64,000 nucleotides of DNA, taken from an uncultured Elusimicrobia bacterium. GTDB lineage: Bacteria > Elusimicrobiota > Elusimicrobia > Elusimicrobiales > Elusimicrobiaceae. The notes under the pieces were generated by a model. It saw only the letters and a list, made by a program, of their open reading frames with translations, was not told where the DNA came from and searched no databases. Both the position numbers and the translations under genes were made by a program. The stretch covers positions 55,893-119,892 of the forward strand of contig CAMECJ010000005.1 in assembly GCA_945913025.1 (NCBI GenBank). Reading direction: 5' to 3'. Below are positions 28,627 through 38,182 of the stretch, piece after piece; position 1 is the first letter of the stretch; each line of letters starts with the position of its first letter.

Positions 28627-30672
28627 ATGAAAAAAACAAAGATAATTTTACTTGCGGCATTATTATCCGCCGCATCAGGGGGATACGGTATGCAGGATAT
28701 GTTCCAAAACGGCGTTTTGCATTTTGATTATAAAGCGGAAGAATTGGCTCCGGCCGAGGCCGCCGCGCGCGTGCGGCTGGAAAAAGATTTGGCGGCCCTC
28801 GTCGCCCTCCCCGCCGGTAACCGCACGTTTGACAATACCATTATGGCGTACGAACGCGCGTTTGACGATTACGGCAACGCGCTCGGCATGAGTGGATTTT
28901 TGTCTTACGTTTCTACCGATAAAAACTTCCGCGACGCGGTACACGATTTGGAAATGAAAACCAGTCAATATATGGTGGACGTGGCCACCCGCCGCGATGT
29001 ATACAAAGCTATTCGCGAATATACCGACACCAACCCAAAACTGGACCCCGTACAGGCTAAACTCGTTAAAGAAATGTTAATCGGTTTTAAAAACAGCGGT
29101 ATGGAACTTAACGACGAAGATTTGGAAAAATTTAAAGCCCTGAATAAAGAAAAAGCCGAATATATTATTAAGTTTGATAAAAACATTCAGGAATATAAAG
29201 ACCCCTTGGCCGTTACGCGCGAGCAATTAAACGGTTTGGGCGAAGATTATATCGGCAAGCTGGAAAAAACGGCCGGCGGCAAATACCTCATCACGTTGGA
29301 TTATCCGGATTACGTCCCCTTTATGTTAAACGCCGAGGACGAAACCGCCCGCCGCGAATTGGAATATAAATACAACCGCCGCGGCGGCGAAGAAAACGTG
29401 GAACTTTTGGAAAAAACACTCGGCCTGCGCCGCCAAATCGCGCAGCTTTTGGGATATAAATCGCACGCCGATTTGCGCTTGGAAAACCGCATGGCGAAAA
29501 ACCCCAAAACCGTCATGACGTTTTTGAAAGATTTACAGAAAAAATTAAAACCGATGGGCAAAAAAGAAGATAAAGAAATGATTGCCTATAAAAATGAAAA
29601 ATCGGGCAAAAAATCCCGCACTTTATACCCGTGGGAAAGCGGTTACTGGAGCAACAAATACCGCAAAGAAAATTTGTCTTTGGACAGCGAAAAAATTAAA
29701 GAATATTTCCCGTCCCAGGTAGTTATCGACGGGATGCTGGATTTGTTCGGCGGCGTGTTTGGCATTACGTTTGAACCGGCCGATATTCCCGTTTGGCATC
29801 CGGACGTAAAAGCGTTTAAAATTAAAGACGCCTCTTCCGGCGGACTCATTTCCTACTTTTATATGGACCTCTACCCGCGCGAAGGCAAGTACAAACACGC
29901 TGCGTGCTTCGGCCTGGTGGACGGGGAAGAAAAAAAAGACGGTACTTGGCAAATCCCGTTCGTGGCGATTGTGGCCAATATGAATAAACCGTCGGCCGAT
30001 ACGCCGTCGCTACTCAAACACGGCGAAGTGGAAACGCTGTTCCACGAGTTCGGCCATGTGCTGCACAACGCTCTGACGAAATCGAAATACGGCGCGTTTT
30101 CGGGCACCCGCGTCAGCGGGGATTTTGTGGAAGTTCCCAGCCAGATGTTGGAACGCTGGGCGTGGGACCCGCAGGTGCTTAAAAAAATCAGCAAACATTA
30201 TAAAACGGGCGAGCCGCTGCCGGATGATTTAATTGACCGCATGATTGCGGCCAAAAATTTCGGTGCGGGCGGCGCCTATTTGCGGCAGAACTTTTTTGCC
30301 CAGTACGATATGATGCTCCACACTGCGGGTAAAACGCCCGATTCCACCAAACTATATTTTGATTTAACCAAAAAAGTACGCGGGCTCCCGCTTACCAAAC
30401 ACACCATTCCGCAGGCTTCATTCGGCCACATTATGGGCGGTTACGATGCGGGGTATTACGGGTATTTGTGGTCGGAAGTGATTGCGGAAGATTTCTTCGG
30501 CGAATTTAAAAAGAACGGTATTTTTAACCCCGAAACAGGTCTCAAATTCCGCCGCGAAGTGCTGGAAAAAGGCGGTACTGTGGAAGAAGAAGATATGGTC
30601 AAAAACTTTTTAGGCCGCCCCGCCGAAAACGGGCCGTTTTTGCAGTCCATCGGCCTGACCAAGGAGAATTAA
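28627..30672 (+). CDS. Exported M3-family metallopeptidase (paralogue 1)
   Basis: About 681 residues. A signal peptide (MKKTKIILLAALLSAASGGYG) leads to a large helical M3 fold. The zinc site HEFGH is at about residue 472 in LFHEFGHVLHNAL, and the downstream segment PSQMLERWAWDP holds the third ligand region. M3 enzymes cut oligopeptides, in this case probably in the periplasm. ATG 28627 lies six bases after TATTAT with no ribosome site. A full-length paralogue is at 33789. Confidence 0.92.
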   Translation: MKKTKIILLAALLSAASGGYGMQDMFQNGVLHFDYKAEELAPAEAAARVRLEKDLAALVALPAGNRTFDNTIMAYERAFDDYGNALGMSGFLSYVSTDKNFRDAVHDLEMKTSQYMVDVATRRDVYKAIREYTDTNPKLDPVQAKLVKEMLIGFKNSGMELNDEDLEKFKALNKEKAEYIIKFDKNIQEYKDPLAVTREQLNGLGEDYIGKLEKTAGGKYLITLDYPDYVPFMLNAEDETARRELEYKYNRRGGEENVELLEKTLGLRRQIAQLLGYKSHADLRLENRMAKNPKTVMTFLKDLQKKLKPMGKKEDKEMIAYKNEKSGKKSRTLYPWESGYWSNKYRKENLSLDSEKIKEYFPSQVVIDGMLDLFGGVFGITFEPADIPVWHPDVKAFKIKDASSGGLISYFYMDLYPREGKYKHAACFGLVDGEEKKDGTWQIPFVAIVANMNKPSADTPSLLKHGEVETLFHEFGHVLHNALTKSKYGAFSGTRVSGDFVEVPSQMLERWAWDPQVLKKISKHYKTGEPLPDDLIDRMIAAKNFGAGGAYLRQNFFAQYDMMLHTAGKTPDSTKLYFDLTKKVRGLPLTKHTIPQASFGHIMGGYDAGYYGYLWSEVIAEDFFGEFKKNGIFNPETGLKFRREVLEKGGTVEEEDMVKNFLGRPAENGPFLQSIGLTKEN

Positions 30673-30675
30673 TTC

Positions 30676-31524
30676 ATGAGTGTTGTTATCGGTATTGACG
30701 TAGGCGGTTCCACTACAAAAATTGTGGGATATTCCAGTGAAGGCAAACTTGTTTCCATGTTAAAAGTGGAAGCGGCTGACCCGCTGACTTCGGCGTACGG
30801 AGCGCTCGGAAAATTTATCAACGAAAACGGTCTGTCTTTAAAAGATGTCAAACGGATTATTTTAACGGGCGTCGGATCTTCGCTGTTTAAAAAAGACGTG
30901 TACGGTATTCCCACGTCCGCAGTGGACGAATTTCAGGCCATCGGGCTGGGCGGCCTGGCTCTTTCGGGCAAGAAAGAGGGGCTGATTGTCAGTATGGGGA
31001 CGGGCACCGCATTTGTACGCGCCGGCGCGGGGGGAATCCACCACATCGGCGGCTCCGGCGTGGGCGGCGGAACGGTGCTCGGCCTGTGCGGAAAATTAAG
31101 CGGCGCGACAGCTTTTAAAACGGTAACGGAGCTGTCCGAAAAAGGGTCGTTAAAACGCGTAGATTTAAACATTGGGGATATCAGCAAAAGCGTTATTGCC
31201 ACGCTGCCGCCCGACACCACCGCGTCCAACTTCGGCAAAATGGAGGACGGCGTAACGGCGGAAGATTTAACGCTCGGGGTCCTTAATATGACGTTTCAAA
31301 CCATCGGTATGATGGCTGTGTTCGCCTGCCGCAACGACAATGTAAAAGACGTCATTTTAACGGGCACACTGACGCAGGTCCCGTTTGCTAAACAAGTATT
31401 TCATGCCTTGCACACCATGCACGGTGTAAACTTTATTATTCCCAAAAATGCGATTTACGCTACGGCCACAGGGGCGGCTCTTTCTTACTTGTATCAGAAC
31501 GGGAAAAAATATGCCGGCCGATAA
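30676..31524 (+). CDS. coaW: Type II pantothenate kinase
   Basis: A 282-residue kinase of the actin/hexokinase-like superfamily catalysing the first step of coenzyme A synthesis. The phosphate loop IGIDVGGSTTKIVGY opens the protein; SMGTGTAFVRAGAGGIHHIGGSGVGGGTVLGL is the family signature, and VILTGTLTQVP the adenosine motif. Type II enzymes are uncommon in bacteria outside staphylococci and some lineages. It starts four bases after the M3 gene and overlaps the next gene by 14 bases. Confidence 0.88.
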   Translation: MSVVIGIDVGGSTTKIVGYSSEGKLVSMLKVEAADPLTSAYGALGKFINENGLSLKDVKRIILTGVGSSLFKKDVYGIPTSAVDEFQAIGLGGLALSGKKEGLIVSMGTGTAFVRAGAGGIHHIGGSGVGGGTVLGLCGKLSGATAFKTVTELSEKGSLKRVDLNIGDISKSVIATLPPDTTASNFGKMEDGVTAEDLTLGVLNMTFQTIGMMAVFACRNDNVKDVILTGTLTQVPFAKQVFHALHTMHGVNFIIPKNAIYATATGAALSYLYQNGKKYAGR

Positions 31525-32332
31525 AAACGCTTATAAAAAATCGAGTTTTGGTCCTGCGTTTTTCTTTTTAAACAGACGCCGGCGCGAAGCGCTTTCGCAC
31601 TATTACGAATTTTGCCGACGTATGGATGATATTGCTGATGAGCCGGATATGCCGTGTCCTGCCAAGGAACTTGATTTTTGGCAAGAGGAAATTTCCTGTA
31701 TATACGCGCAAGCGCCGCAAACGGACTTAGGCAAACGGCTGTTTGCAGACATAACGGAATTTGATATCCCGAAAGACCGTTTTACAATGCTTATTGCAGG
31801 AATGCGCGATGATTTGCGCGGACGCACATACAGCACTTTTAACGAATTGGACGAATATATTTACCGCGTAGCCGTAATTGTCGGATTGGCGACACTTGAT
31901 ATTTTGGGGGTAAAAGGGGCGGATGCGGATGCTCTTTCTAACGAATTGGGGGGCGCTGTTCAGCTGACCAACATCATCCGCGACGTGCCGGACGACGCTG
32001 CCCTGGGCCGCGTGTATCTGCCGGATGAACTTTTGGCGCGCCACGGGCTTACCCGTCAGGATGTGTTGGGCGGACGGAACGCGGAGCAGCTGGCTCGCGC
32101 ATTGGCGGAAGCGGCCGAAAAAGCGCGGCATTTATATGCGCGGGCATTTGAACGGATGAAAGTTTTTCCCCGTCTAAAAATGCTTCCCTGCAGCGTAATG
32201 GGGTATGTATATTTTGCAAATCTTGCTAAAATAAGAAAAACGGGCTTCCATTTTATTCATCCCGTTAAATTGACTAAGCTGGAAAAATTGCAAGGAGTTT
32301 TATATGCGGTGTTTAAAACCGTTTTCCGTTAG
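31511..32332 (+). CDS. Squalene/phytoene synthase family protein
   Basis: About 273 residues. The two aspartate-rich motifs of head-to-head prenyl synthases are present: RRMDDIADE (first) and DVPDDAALGRVYLP (second), with QLTNIIRDV. It joins two C15 or C20 prenyl diphosphates; squalene-type or carotenoid-type product cannot be decided here and no partner desaturase or cyclase is in the window. ATG 31511 is inside the end of coaW and matches the family start. Confidence 0.88.
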   Translation: MPADKNAYKKSSFGPAFFFLNRRRREALSHYYEFCRRMDDIADEPDMPCPAKELDFWQEEISCIYAQAPQTDLGKRLFADITEFDIPKDRFTMLIAGMRDDLRGRTYSTFNELDEYIYRVAVIVGLATLDILGVKGADADALSNELGGAVQLTNIIRDVPDDAALGRVYLPDELLARHGLTRQDVLGGRNAEQLARALAEAAEKARHLYARAFERMKVFPRLKMLPCSVMGYVYFANLAKIRKTGFHFIHPVKLTKLEKLQGVLYAVFKTVFR

Positions 32333-33638
32333 TTTATTGTGTGCCCTTTTGCCTGCGGTTGCGTCTGCTGCAACGGAGACGATGACATCGTGTTTGGAGC
32401 AGGGCAAAAAAGCGTATGCGGATAAACAGATTTCGCAAGCGAAAGATATTTTTGTGCGTTGTGTCAAAATCAATCCTTTAGACGAATTGGCGCATCTGTC
32501 TTTGGCGGGGGTTCTATTAACGTTGGACGATTTAGACGGGGCGGAAAGATCCTTTCACGCCGCGCTGAAACGGATGACCCGCACATCGCCATATTTGGCA
32601 TATACCTATTCGATGTTAGGCGACATTTCACTCAAACGCCGCCAAAATAAAGAGGCGCTTGCGTGGTACAGTAAATCGCTTTTGGTTAATCCGGCCAATG
32701 TCAATTCGCTGGTCGGCAAAGGCGTGATTTTAGACTATCAGGGCGACAAGATGGGCGCGGCGGAATTTTACCGTTCCGCGCTGGCAGTGGAACCGCTTAA
32801 CTTGGTCGCGCGGAAACGGCTGGTTAATTTGGAGCCCGAATATATGACGGACGCGGAAATTTTGGCCGCGCTTAAACAGCGTTACGCCGTCAATCCGGAA
32901 GTAAAAGAATTGTCCGAAGAACACCGCGCTCTGTTCACGGCTATTCACCGTGCGGAACAGCGGCGCGGAATTGACTATTTAAAAAATAAATATCCCAAAG
33001 TTCCGGCGGAATTTATCGTTACCCTCAATAGGGATACGGATTTCGAACGCGAAATGCTGACGCTTGCCGGTTACACCGCTCTTGAAAAACATATCGGGCA
33101 GGATGCTTTGGCCGTTTTCCAGCGGGTAGGCGTGCCGATTCAAGATGTGTTTGCGCTGCGTAACCAGCAGGGTGAAAAAGTTTTTAAAGAGGACAGCACC
33201 CTGTCCGATGCGGGGTTTACCGTTTATACCGATGCGCTCCAAAACCGTAAGACGTTTCTGCTGCCTAGCGAAGCTTTACCCCCGACGCCGGAATTTTTAT
33301 CCAAACTTGCTGTACGTGAAAAGGAGCTAAAAGAGGCAGGATATGTGGAAATTACGCGTTCGGAACTGAAAATGATTGAAAACCAAACGCTCTGTTCCGA
33401 AGAAACGCTGCGCACCAAACTGGGGGTTCACGTGCTTCCCATAAATAAAAATAAACGGCGTTATTTTGTTTTTGCGCGTCCTCCCAAAGAACCGATTAAA
33501 GGCGTACCGTATTATTATTTGATGAAAGCGCATTCCAAACGAAACCCAAAAATTAAAGTGCCTTCTAACTCGCTGGTGGAAAGCTATGAGTTATATGGAT
33601 ATACGGTTTGTTTGTCCGACGGAAATCTTTTGGAATAG
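32304..33638 (+). CDS. Exported TPR-repeat protein
   Basis: 444 residues. A signal peptide (MRCLKPFSVSLLCALLPAVASA) is followed by four or so TPR-like repeats (residues 30-190, e.g. LAHLSLAGVLLTLDDLDGAERSF and YTYSMLGDISLKRRQNKEAL) and then a non-repeat C-terminal domain of about 230 residues that I do not recognise. AAGGAG precedes the ATG. It overlaps the prenyl synthase gene by 29 bases, so the coaW-to-TPR genes form one unit. Confidence 0.8.
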   Translation: MRCLKPFSVSLLCALLPAVASAATETMTSCLEQGKKAYADKQISQAKDIFVRCVKINPLDELAHLSLAGVLLTLDDLDGAERSFHAALKRMTRTSPYLAYTYSMLGDISLKRRQNKEALAWYSKSLLVNPANVNSLVGKGVILDYQGDKMGAAEFYRSALAVEPLNLVARKRLVNLEPEYMTDAEILAALKQRYAVNPEVKELSEEHRALFTAIHRAEQRRGIDYLKNKYPKVPAEFIVTLNRDTDFEREMLTLAGYTALEKHIGQDALAVFQRVGVPIQDVFALRNQQGEKVFKEDSTLSDAGFTVYTDALQNRKTFLLPSEALPPTPEFLSKLAVREKELKEAGYVEITRSELKMIENQTLCSEETLRTKLGVHVLPINKNKRRYFVFARPPKEPIKGVPYYYLMKAHSKRNPKIKVPSNSLVESYELYGYTVCLSDGNLLE

Positions 33639-33663
33639 CGTAAACGTACATTTGTGTATCAAG

Positions 33664-33693
33664 AGGAACGGATTCTGCTCCGTTCCTTTTTTT
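33664..33693 (+). terminator. Terminator of the coaW unit
   Basis: AGGAACGGA/TCCGTTCCT stem followed by seven T residues. Confidence 0.9.
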
Positions 33694-33788
33694 GCTTGCT
33701 GCGGACATTCTTAGTGCAGGAGGATCTTTGCGGGGGGTTCGTTATTTGCGGTGCGGAAGAACCGGAAATTATTTTCTATAATTTAACT

Positions 33789-35840
33789 ATGAAAAAAATT
33801 ATGATGGGTTTGGCATCGTTTACGCTGCCGTGCGCCGTTTTTGCCGGCGCATACGGGGAGATGTTTAAAAACGGAAACCTCCGTTTTGATTACACTCCGC
33901 AGGAAATTTCCGCTCTGGAAGAACAAGCGTCCAAGGAGCTTTCCCAAAATTTAAATTTTTTGGTAAGTATTCCCGCGCAAGATCGGGATTTTGATAATAC
34001 TGTCCGCGCGTTGGAAAACGCCTACACGGCGTATTGGTTCGTGCCGAAGAATTTGTCGCTTTTGGCGTATTTTCATCACGACGGCGCCGTGCGCGAAGCG
34101 GCGGCTGCACTGGAACCGAAAGGCAGTCAGACCAAAGCGGCCGTTTTTGCCCGCAAAGATGTATACCGCGCATTAAAAGAATTTGAGGACACGAAACCGT
34201 CTCTTTCGCACGAGGACGCTCGGCTGCTTGCCAAATGGCTGGAACGGTATGAACGCGCCGGAATGGCGCTGTCCGGCCAAGCGGCGGCCGAGTATGCCAC
34301 ACTAAACGAAGAACGTCTGGCTAAAATCACACAATATAACGTCAACCTGAACAATTACAAAGACGAGCTGGCCGTCACGCGCGAGGAGCTGGAAGGAATG
34401 AGCGATACCTTTATCAACCGTCTTTCTCGTACGGATGACGGCAAATATATCGTTACGTTAAAATATCCGGACTATAATCCGTTTATGGCGTCGGCCAAAA
34501 ACGAAAAAGCGCGCAAAGCGCTTCAGGAAAAATTTGCGCGCCGCGGCGGGAAAGAAAACGTAAAACTGCTTGAAGATACGCTTGAACTGCGCCGTAAACA
34601 AGCCGTACTTTTGGGTTACAAACAATATCCCGATTACGTACTACCCGTACGGATGGCGAAGAATTATCAAAATTTGGAAAAATTTTTGAAAAATATCCAA
34701 GCTAAAATTACGCCGCTGGCGCAGGCGGAGCTGAATGCGTATTTAAAATTAAAAGAAGAACAAACGGGGAAAAAAGCCAAAGAGATGCCGGCGTGGGAAC
34801 TGCCTTATTGGAGCAATGAATATAAGAAACGGAACTTCCAAGTCGATGACGAAAAAATTAAAGAATATTTTCCCGTTCAAACAGTAATAGACGGAATGTT
34901 TGAAGTGTTTGGTAATTTGTTTGGTGTGACGTTTAGCCAAACGCAGCTGCCCGTTTGGCACGGGGATGTAATCATCTACCAGATTAAAGACAAAAAAACG
35001 GGCGAACTAATTTCCAATTTTTATATGGATTTGTTCCCGCGCGACGGAAAATATACTCACGCTGCCACATGGAGTTTTGTAGACCGCTTTGAACTGCCCG
35101 ACGGCACGATGCAAACGCCTTCGGTGGTTATTGCGGCAAATTTTACTCCCGCCGGCAACGGTGTGCCGCCGCTCTTAACGCACGGGGAGGTGGAAACCTT
35201 ATTCCACGAGTTCGGCCACGTACTGCAGATGTCTATGGCATCATCCAAATACGCCACGCTGACGGGCGATAATGTGGCGTGGGATTATATCGAAACGCAT
35301 TCCCAGCTTTTGGAAAACTGGGCATGGCAGCCCGAGGTGCTGAAAAAGATTTCTTCGCATTATCAAACGGGCGAACAGCTGCCGGATGCGATGATTGCTT
35401 CTTTGGTTAAATCAAAAAATGCGGGGTCGGCGCAGGGGTTTATCCGCCAAAACTTTTTGGGCCAGTTTGATGTCGCCGCCCACGCCGCCCAAAAGCGCGT
35501 GAATACAACCAAGCTGTACAGTAAAATGATGAAAGAAATTACCGGCATACCGATGACGGCCGGCACGTATCCGCAGGCGTCGTTCGGCCATATTATGTCG
35601 CTGACGGATCCGTATGACGTGGGCTATTATGTGTATGCGTGGTCTTTAGTTATCGCCGCGGACATCTTCAGTAAGTTTGAAGAACAGGGCCTGTTTAACG
35701 AAGCCCTGGGTGCCAAATTACGCACGTACATTTATACCCCGGGTACGGTGTACGACGAAAACGAAATGGTGGAAAAATTTTTAGGCCGTCCGTATAATGA
35801 CCAAGCCTTTTTAAAGAGTTTGGGCGTAACGGAAAAATAG
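33789..35840 (+). CDS. Exported M3-family metallopeptidase (paralogue 2)
   Basis: About 683 residues, nearly the same length and layout as the paralogue at 28627: signal peptide MKKIMMGLASFTLPCAVFAG, the same start of the mature part (MFKNGNLRFDY), and the zinc motif LFHEFGHVLQMSM at about residue 472. Divergence between the two is substantial, so the duplication is not recent. ATG 33789 lies six bases after TATAAT without a Shine-Dalgarno sequence; the longer open frame upstream runs through the previous terminator and is rejected. Confidence 0.92.
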   Translation: MKKIMMGLASFTLPCAVFAGAYGEMFKNGNLRFDYTPQEISALEEQASKELSQNLNFLVSIPAQDRDFDNTVRALENAYTAYWFVPKNLSLLAYFHHDGAVREAAAALEPKGSQTKAAVFARKDVYRALKEFEDTKPSLSHEDARLLAKWLERYERAGMALSGQAAAEYATLNEERLAKITQYNVNLNNYKDELAVTREELEGMSDTFINRLSRTDDGKYIVTLKYPDYNPFMASAKNEKARKALQEKFARRGGKENVKLLEDTLELRRKQAVLLGYKQYPDYVLPVRMAKNYQNLEKFLKNIQAKITPLAQAELNAYLKLKEEQTGKKAKEMPAWELPYWSNEYKKRNFQVDDEKIKEYFPVQTVIDGMFEVFGNLFGVTFSQTQLPVWHGDVIIYQIKDKKTGELISNFYMDLFPRDGKYTHAATWSFVDRFELPDGTMQTPSVVIAANFTPAGNGVPPLLTHGEVETLFHEFGHVLQMSMASSKYATLTGDNVAWDYIETHSQLLENWAWQPEVLKKISSHYQTGEQLPDAMIASLVKSKNAGSAQGFIRQNFLGQFDVAAHAAQKRVNTTKLYSKMMKEITGIPMTAGTYPQASFGHIMSLTDPYDVGYYVYAWSLVIAADIFSKFEEQGLFNEALGAKLRTYIYTPGTVYDENEMVEKFLGRPYNDQAFLKSLGVTEK

Positions 35841-35904
35841 AATCTTCCGGTCTGTTTGATACAAAGACAACCATACAGCCTGCGTGTGTTAGGCTTACTT
35901 TACA

Positions 35905-35934
35905 AAATACCCCGAGTTTGCGCTCGGGGTATTT
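35905..35934. terminator. Convergent terminator
   Basis: AAATACCCCGAG/CTCGGGGTATTT, a 12-bp stem between the convergent M3 peptidase and hldD genes. Confidence 0.85.
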
Positions 35935-35957
35935 CACAAACTAGAATTGTTCTGGAG

Positions 35958-36944
35958 TTACAGATAAGGGTCTTCTTGATTTAAGTAGTTTTGTACATAC
36001 ATCCGCACCCCTTCCTCAAGCGGTGTCATCGGTTCTTTGTAACCCGCTTCGCGCAGTTTAGTAATATCGGCCTTGGTATAATACTGGTATTTTCCGCGCA
36101 GTTCCTCGGGCATTTCTTTAAACGTAATTTTGGGTTCTTTTCCCATGGCTTTCCAAGCGGCGGCCGCCAAATCGTAAAACGAGCGCGCTTCTCCCGCGCC
36201 CACATTAAACAGCCCGTTGACTTCGGGGTGCTCTACCAGCCATACAATCACGTTGACGATATCGCCCACCCATACAAAATCGCGCAGCTGTTGGCCGTCG
36301 GCGTATTTGGGATTGTAAGATTTAAACAGTTTAACCGGATTGTCCGCTTTGATATCCGGAAAAATATGCGCGACTACGCTTTTTTGCCCGCCTTTGTGGT
36401 ATTCGTTGGGGCCGTATACGTTAAAAAATTTAAGGCCCGCATATTGCTTTGGCGTTTTTCGTCCTTCGGCAATCTCCCGAGCCACTTTCCGGTCGAAGAA
36501 CGCTTTGCTCCAGCCGTAGGGATTTAGCGGCCGCAAGGCGTTTAAGTAGTCCAGCGTTTCTTGGTCTTTAAAACCGTTTTCCCCGCTCCCGTAAGTAGCG
36601 GCGGAAGAAGCATAAATAAACTGTTTGTTAAAATCGCGGCAGAATTCCCACAATTTCCACGTAAGGTGTTGGTTGCTGCGGAGGATTAAATCAACATCTT
36701 TTTCAGTTGTGGTTGAAATGGCCCCCATATGGATAACAGCGGTAATTTCCGGTTCGTGCTTAGTGAGAAACTGGTCCAGATCTTCCGGAAGTACAACGAA
36801 GGCCAGTTCCCTTTTAGCGATGTTTTTCCATTTGTCCTCCTTTCCCAGCCAATCTGTTACCACTAAATCTTTGTATCCTTTTGCTTCAAGTCCTTTTAAA
36901 ATGTTTGAGCCGATAAATCCGGCTCCGCCTGTTACAATAATCAT
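35958..36944 (-). CDS. hldD: ADP-glyceromanno-heptose 6-epimerase
   Basis: A 328-residue short-chain dehydrogenase/epimerase. The nucleotide loop TGGAGFIGSN and the catalytic YGWSK (Tyr-x3-Lys) are intact; KFFNVYGPNEYHKGGQKSVV is a strong HldD signature. It makes ADP-L-glycero-D-manno-heptose for the LPS inner core, in agreement with kdsC. It is the last core gene before the accessory island. Confidence 0.95.
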   Translation of the reverse strand: MIIVTGGAGFIGSNILKGLEAKGYKDLVVTDWLGKEDKWKNIAKRELAFVVLPEDLDQFLTKHEPEITAVIHMGAISTTTEKDVDLILRSNQHLTWKLWEFCRDFNKQFIYASSAATYGSGENGFKDQETLDYLNALRPLNPYGWSKAFFDRKVAREIAEGRKTPKQYAGLKFFNVYGPNEYHKGGQKSVVAHIFPDIKADNPVKLFKSYNPKYADGQQLRDFVWVGDIVNVIVWLVEHPEVNGLFNVGAGEARSFYDLAAAAWKAMGKEPKITFKEMPEELRGKYQYYTKADITKLREAGYKEPMTPLEEGVRMYVQNYLNQEDPYL

Positions 36945-37076
36945 AAGACCTCCTCAAAACGGGGAAAATTCTACTTATATTCTACCGTTTTAATACGCGG
37001 AAAGAAAAGATTTTTGCTAAAAGGCGCGAATTAAAGTTGCAAGTGCAACAGAACAAAAGTTGTAATCAGGAGACCT

Positions 37077-37275
37077 ATGTCCAAATACAAGCAACTCAAA
37101 GAACAAGACCGATATACCATAGAACGTATGTTGGGTCAGGGATATAACATCAGGCAGATTCCCCAGCCAATGGGAAAGTGATTTAATCGTATCTTCCAAG
37201 TGCAAGAAGCAGGCCTTGCAAACTTGTGTAGAACGGAAGAGCCGATATCTGCTCATTACTCCTTTACCCGACAGA
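37077..37275 (+). pseudogene. IS30-family transposase relic
   Basis: The reading frame starts MSKYKQLKEQDRYTIERMLG, the typical N-terminal helix-turn-helix of IS30 transposases, but stops after 34 codons (37179-37181). About 25 bases later another fragment reads LQTCVERKSRYLLITPLPDR, matching the beginning of the IS30 catalytic core. The segment between and the rest of the gene are missing, so this is an internally deleted remnant. GTTGCAAGTGCAAC at about 37035 may be part of an old terminal repeat. Confidence 0.8.
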
Positions 37276-37354
37276 ATGGATTTGGTACAAAATCTGGGGC
37301 AGTAAATAAGGGTAAAAGTATAATAGGTTGTATAGGAGAACTGGGAAAAGGGTT

Positions 37355-37491
37355 ATGAAACGAAAGCAGTACACAAAAGAGTTTAAGCGGCAGATATTGG
37401 AGCTAAGAGAGCAAGGCAAATCGGTGAGAGAAATCAGCAGCGAATATGGCATAGATGTGTATCAAAATGGTTAACTAATCATCAGGCATAG
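37355..37491 (+). pseudogene. IS3-family OrfA relic
   Basis: A 39-codon frame MKRKQYTKEFKRQILELREQ... with the helix-turn-helix segment GKSVREISSEYGI is the N-terminus of an IS3/IS150-type OrfA. A frameshift follows; in the next frame KWLTNHQA then stops at 37491. No OrfB is present. Confidence 0.75.
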
Positions 37492-37503
37492 TCTCTTATT
37501 TAC

Positions 37504-37677
37504 TGTCCCACTTTGTGTACCAATACCAAACATAGACGATTTAGAGAAGTCTGATTCTATAAAAATAGAAGGTGGATAGCAACAAGAAAGTATTATTATA
37601 TCTGTCATACATGTAAACAAGCAGGCGCAGACATGCGTTTTATCAAGAAGTTTTTAAAATTAAATTTCGCTAGTTAA
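37504..37677 (+). pseudogene. Zinc-ribbon gene relic
   Basis: Translation from 37504 gives a CPxxC pair, one internal TGA, then RKYYYICHTCKQAGADMRFI and a stop at 37677. The paired CPTLC and CHTC look like a zinc ribbon, as in some transposase N-termini. The family is not identified and the stop codon argues for decay. Confidence 0.4.
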
Positions 37678-37867
37678 ATTTTGGCCTAAAAGATACTTTT
37701 ATACTTTTTAGGCCTTTTCTTTTGCCTGTTTAGCCCTAACCCAATCAGTATATGACGAGTTTCTTTTTCCCCTAAACAACAAATCCCCGATGGAAGCCGG
37801 GGATAAATGCGCCAAAATACAATTAAAAAATCCCGCCGAGGGTTCGACGGGAAAATAAATGGGGTGG
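37674..37867. repeat. Island left direct repeat
   Basis: 194 bases that recur at 59378-59571 with the same length and no net gaps. The first about 50 and the last about 90 bases are nearly identical; a central stretch (about 37733-37770) is diverged. It contains a terminator-like GGCCTAAAA/TTTTTAGGCC hairpin and ends GGGGTGG, which in the right copy is the CCA end plus acceptor stem of tRNA-His. It is a candidate attachment repeat. Confidence 0.75.
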
Positions 37868-37934
37868 TGTCCACTTGCGGCTACCCTGTTGCTATTGCCT
37901 CCCCGCCTAAAAGATAGTTTTTCTGTTCCGGCAA

Positions 37935-38159
37935 ACAGGGAATATCTTTTGTTTTCAAAAGTTTGCTTGTATCTATTTTCTATCCAGATATTAAGATAAG
38001 TGGAATAAGGGTTTCAAAAGGGGGCAAATTCCCTGATAAACAGGGAAAATACAGGGAATTTTTGTGTTTTTCCCTTATTACATAAGGAAAGGGGCGACTT
38101 TCTGTATAGTGCCGTTCCTATCTAATTTACCCAAATTCCCTAAAATCATAACAGGGAAT
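37935..38159. repeat. Iterated ACAGGGAAT motif
   Basis: The nonamer ACAGGGAAT or its inverse occurs at 37935-37943, 38028-38035 (inverted ATTCCCTG), 38040-38048 (one mismatch), 38051-38059, 38135-38141 (inverted, shorter) and 38151-38159. The interval 37868-38182 has no gene. These could be recombinase, replication-initiator or repressor sites at the island end. Confidence 0.6.
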
Positions 38160-38182
38160 TAAACAATAAAAACTTCAAAAAA

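Noticed and set aside
33654..33788. 45-codon N-terminal extension of the second M3 peptidase
   Set aside because: It runs through a strong terminator and a TATAAT box, and would hide a clear signal peptide beginning at ATG 33789.
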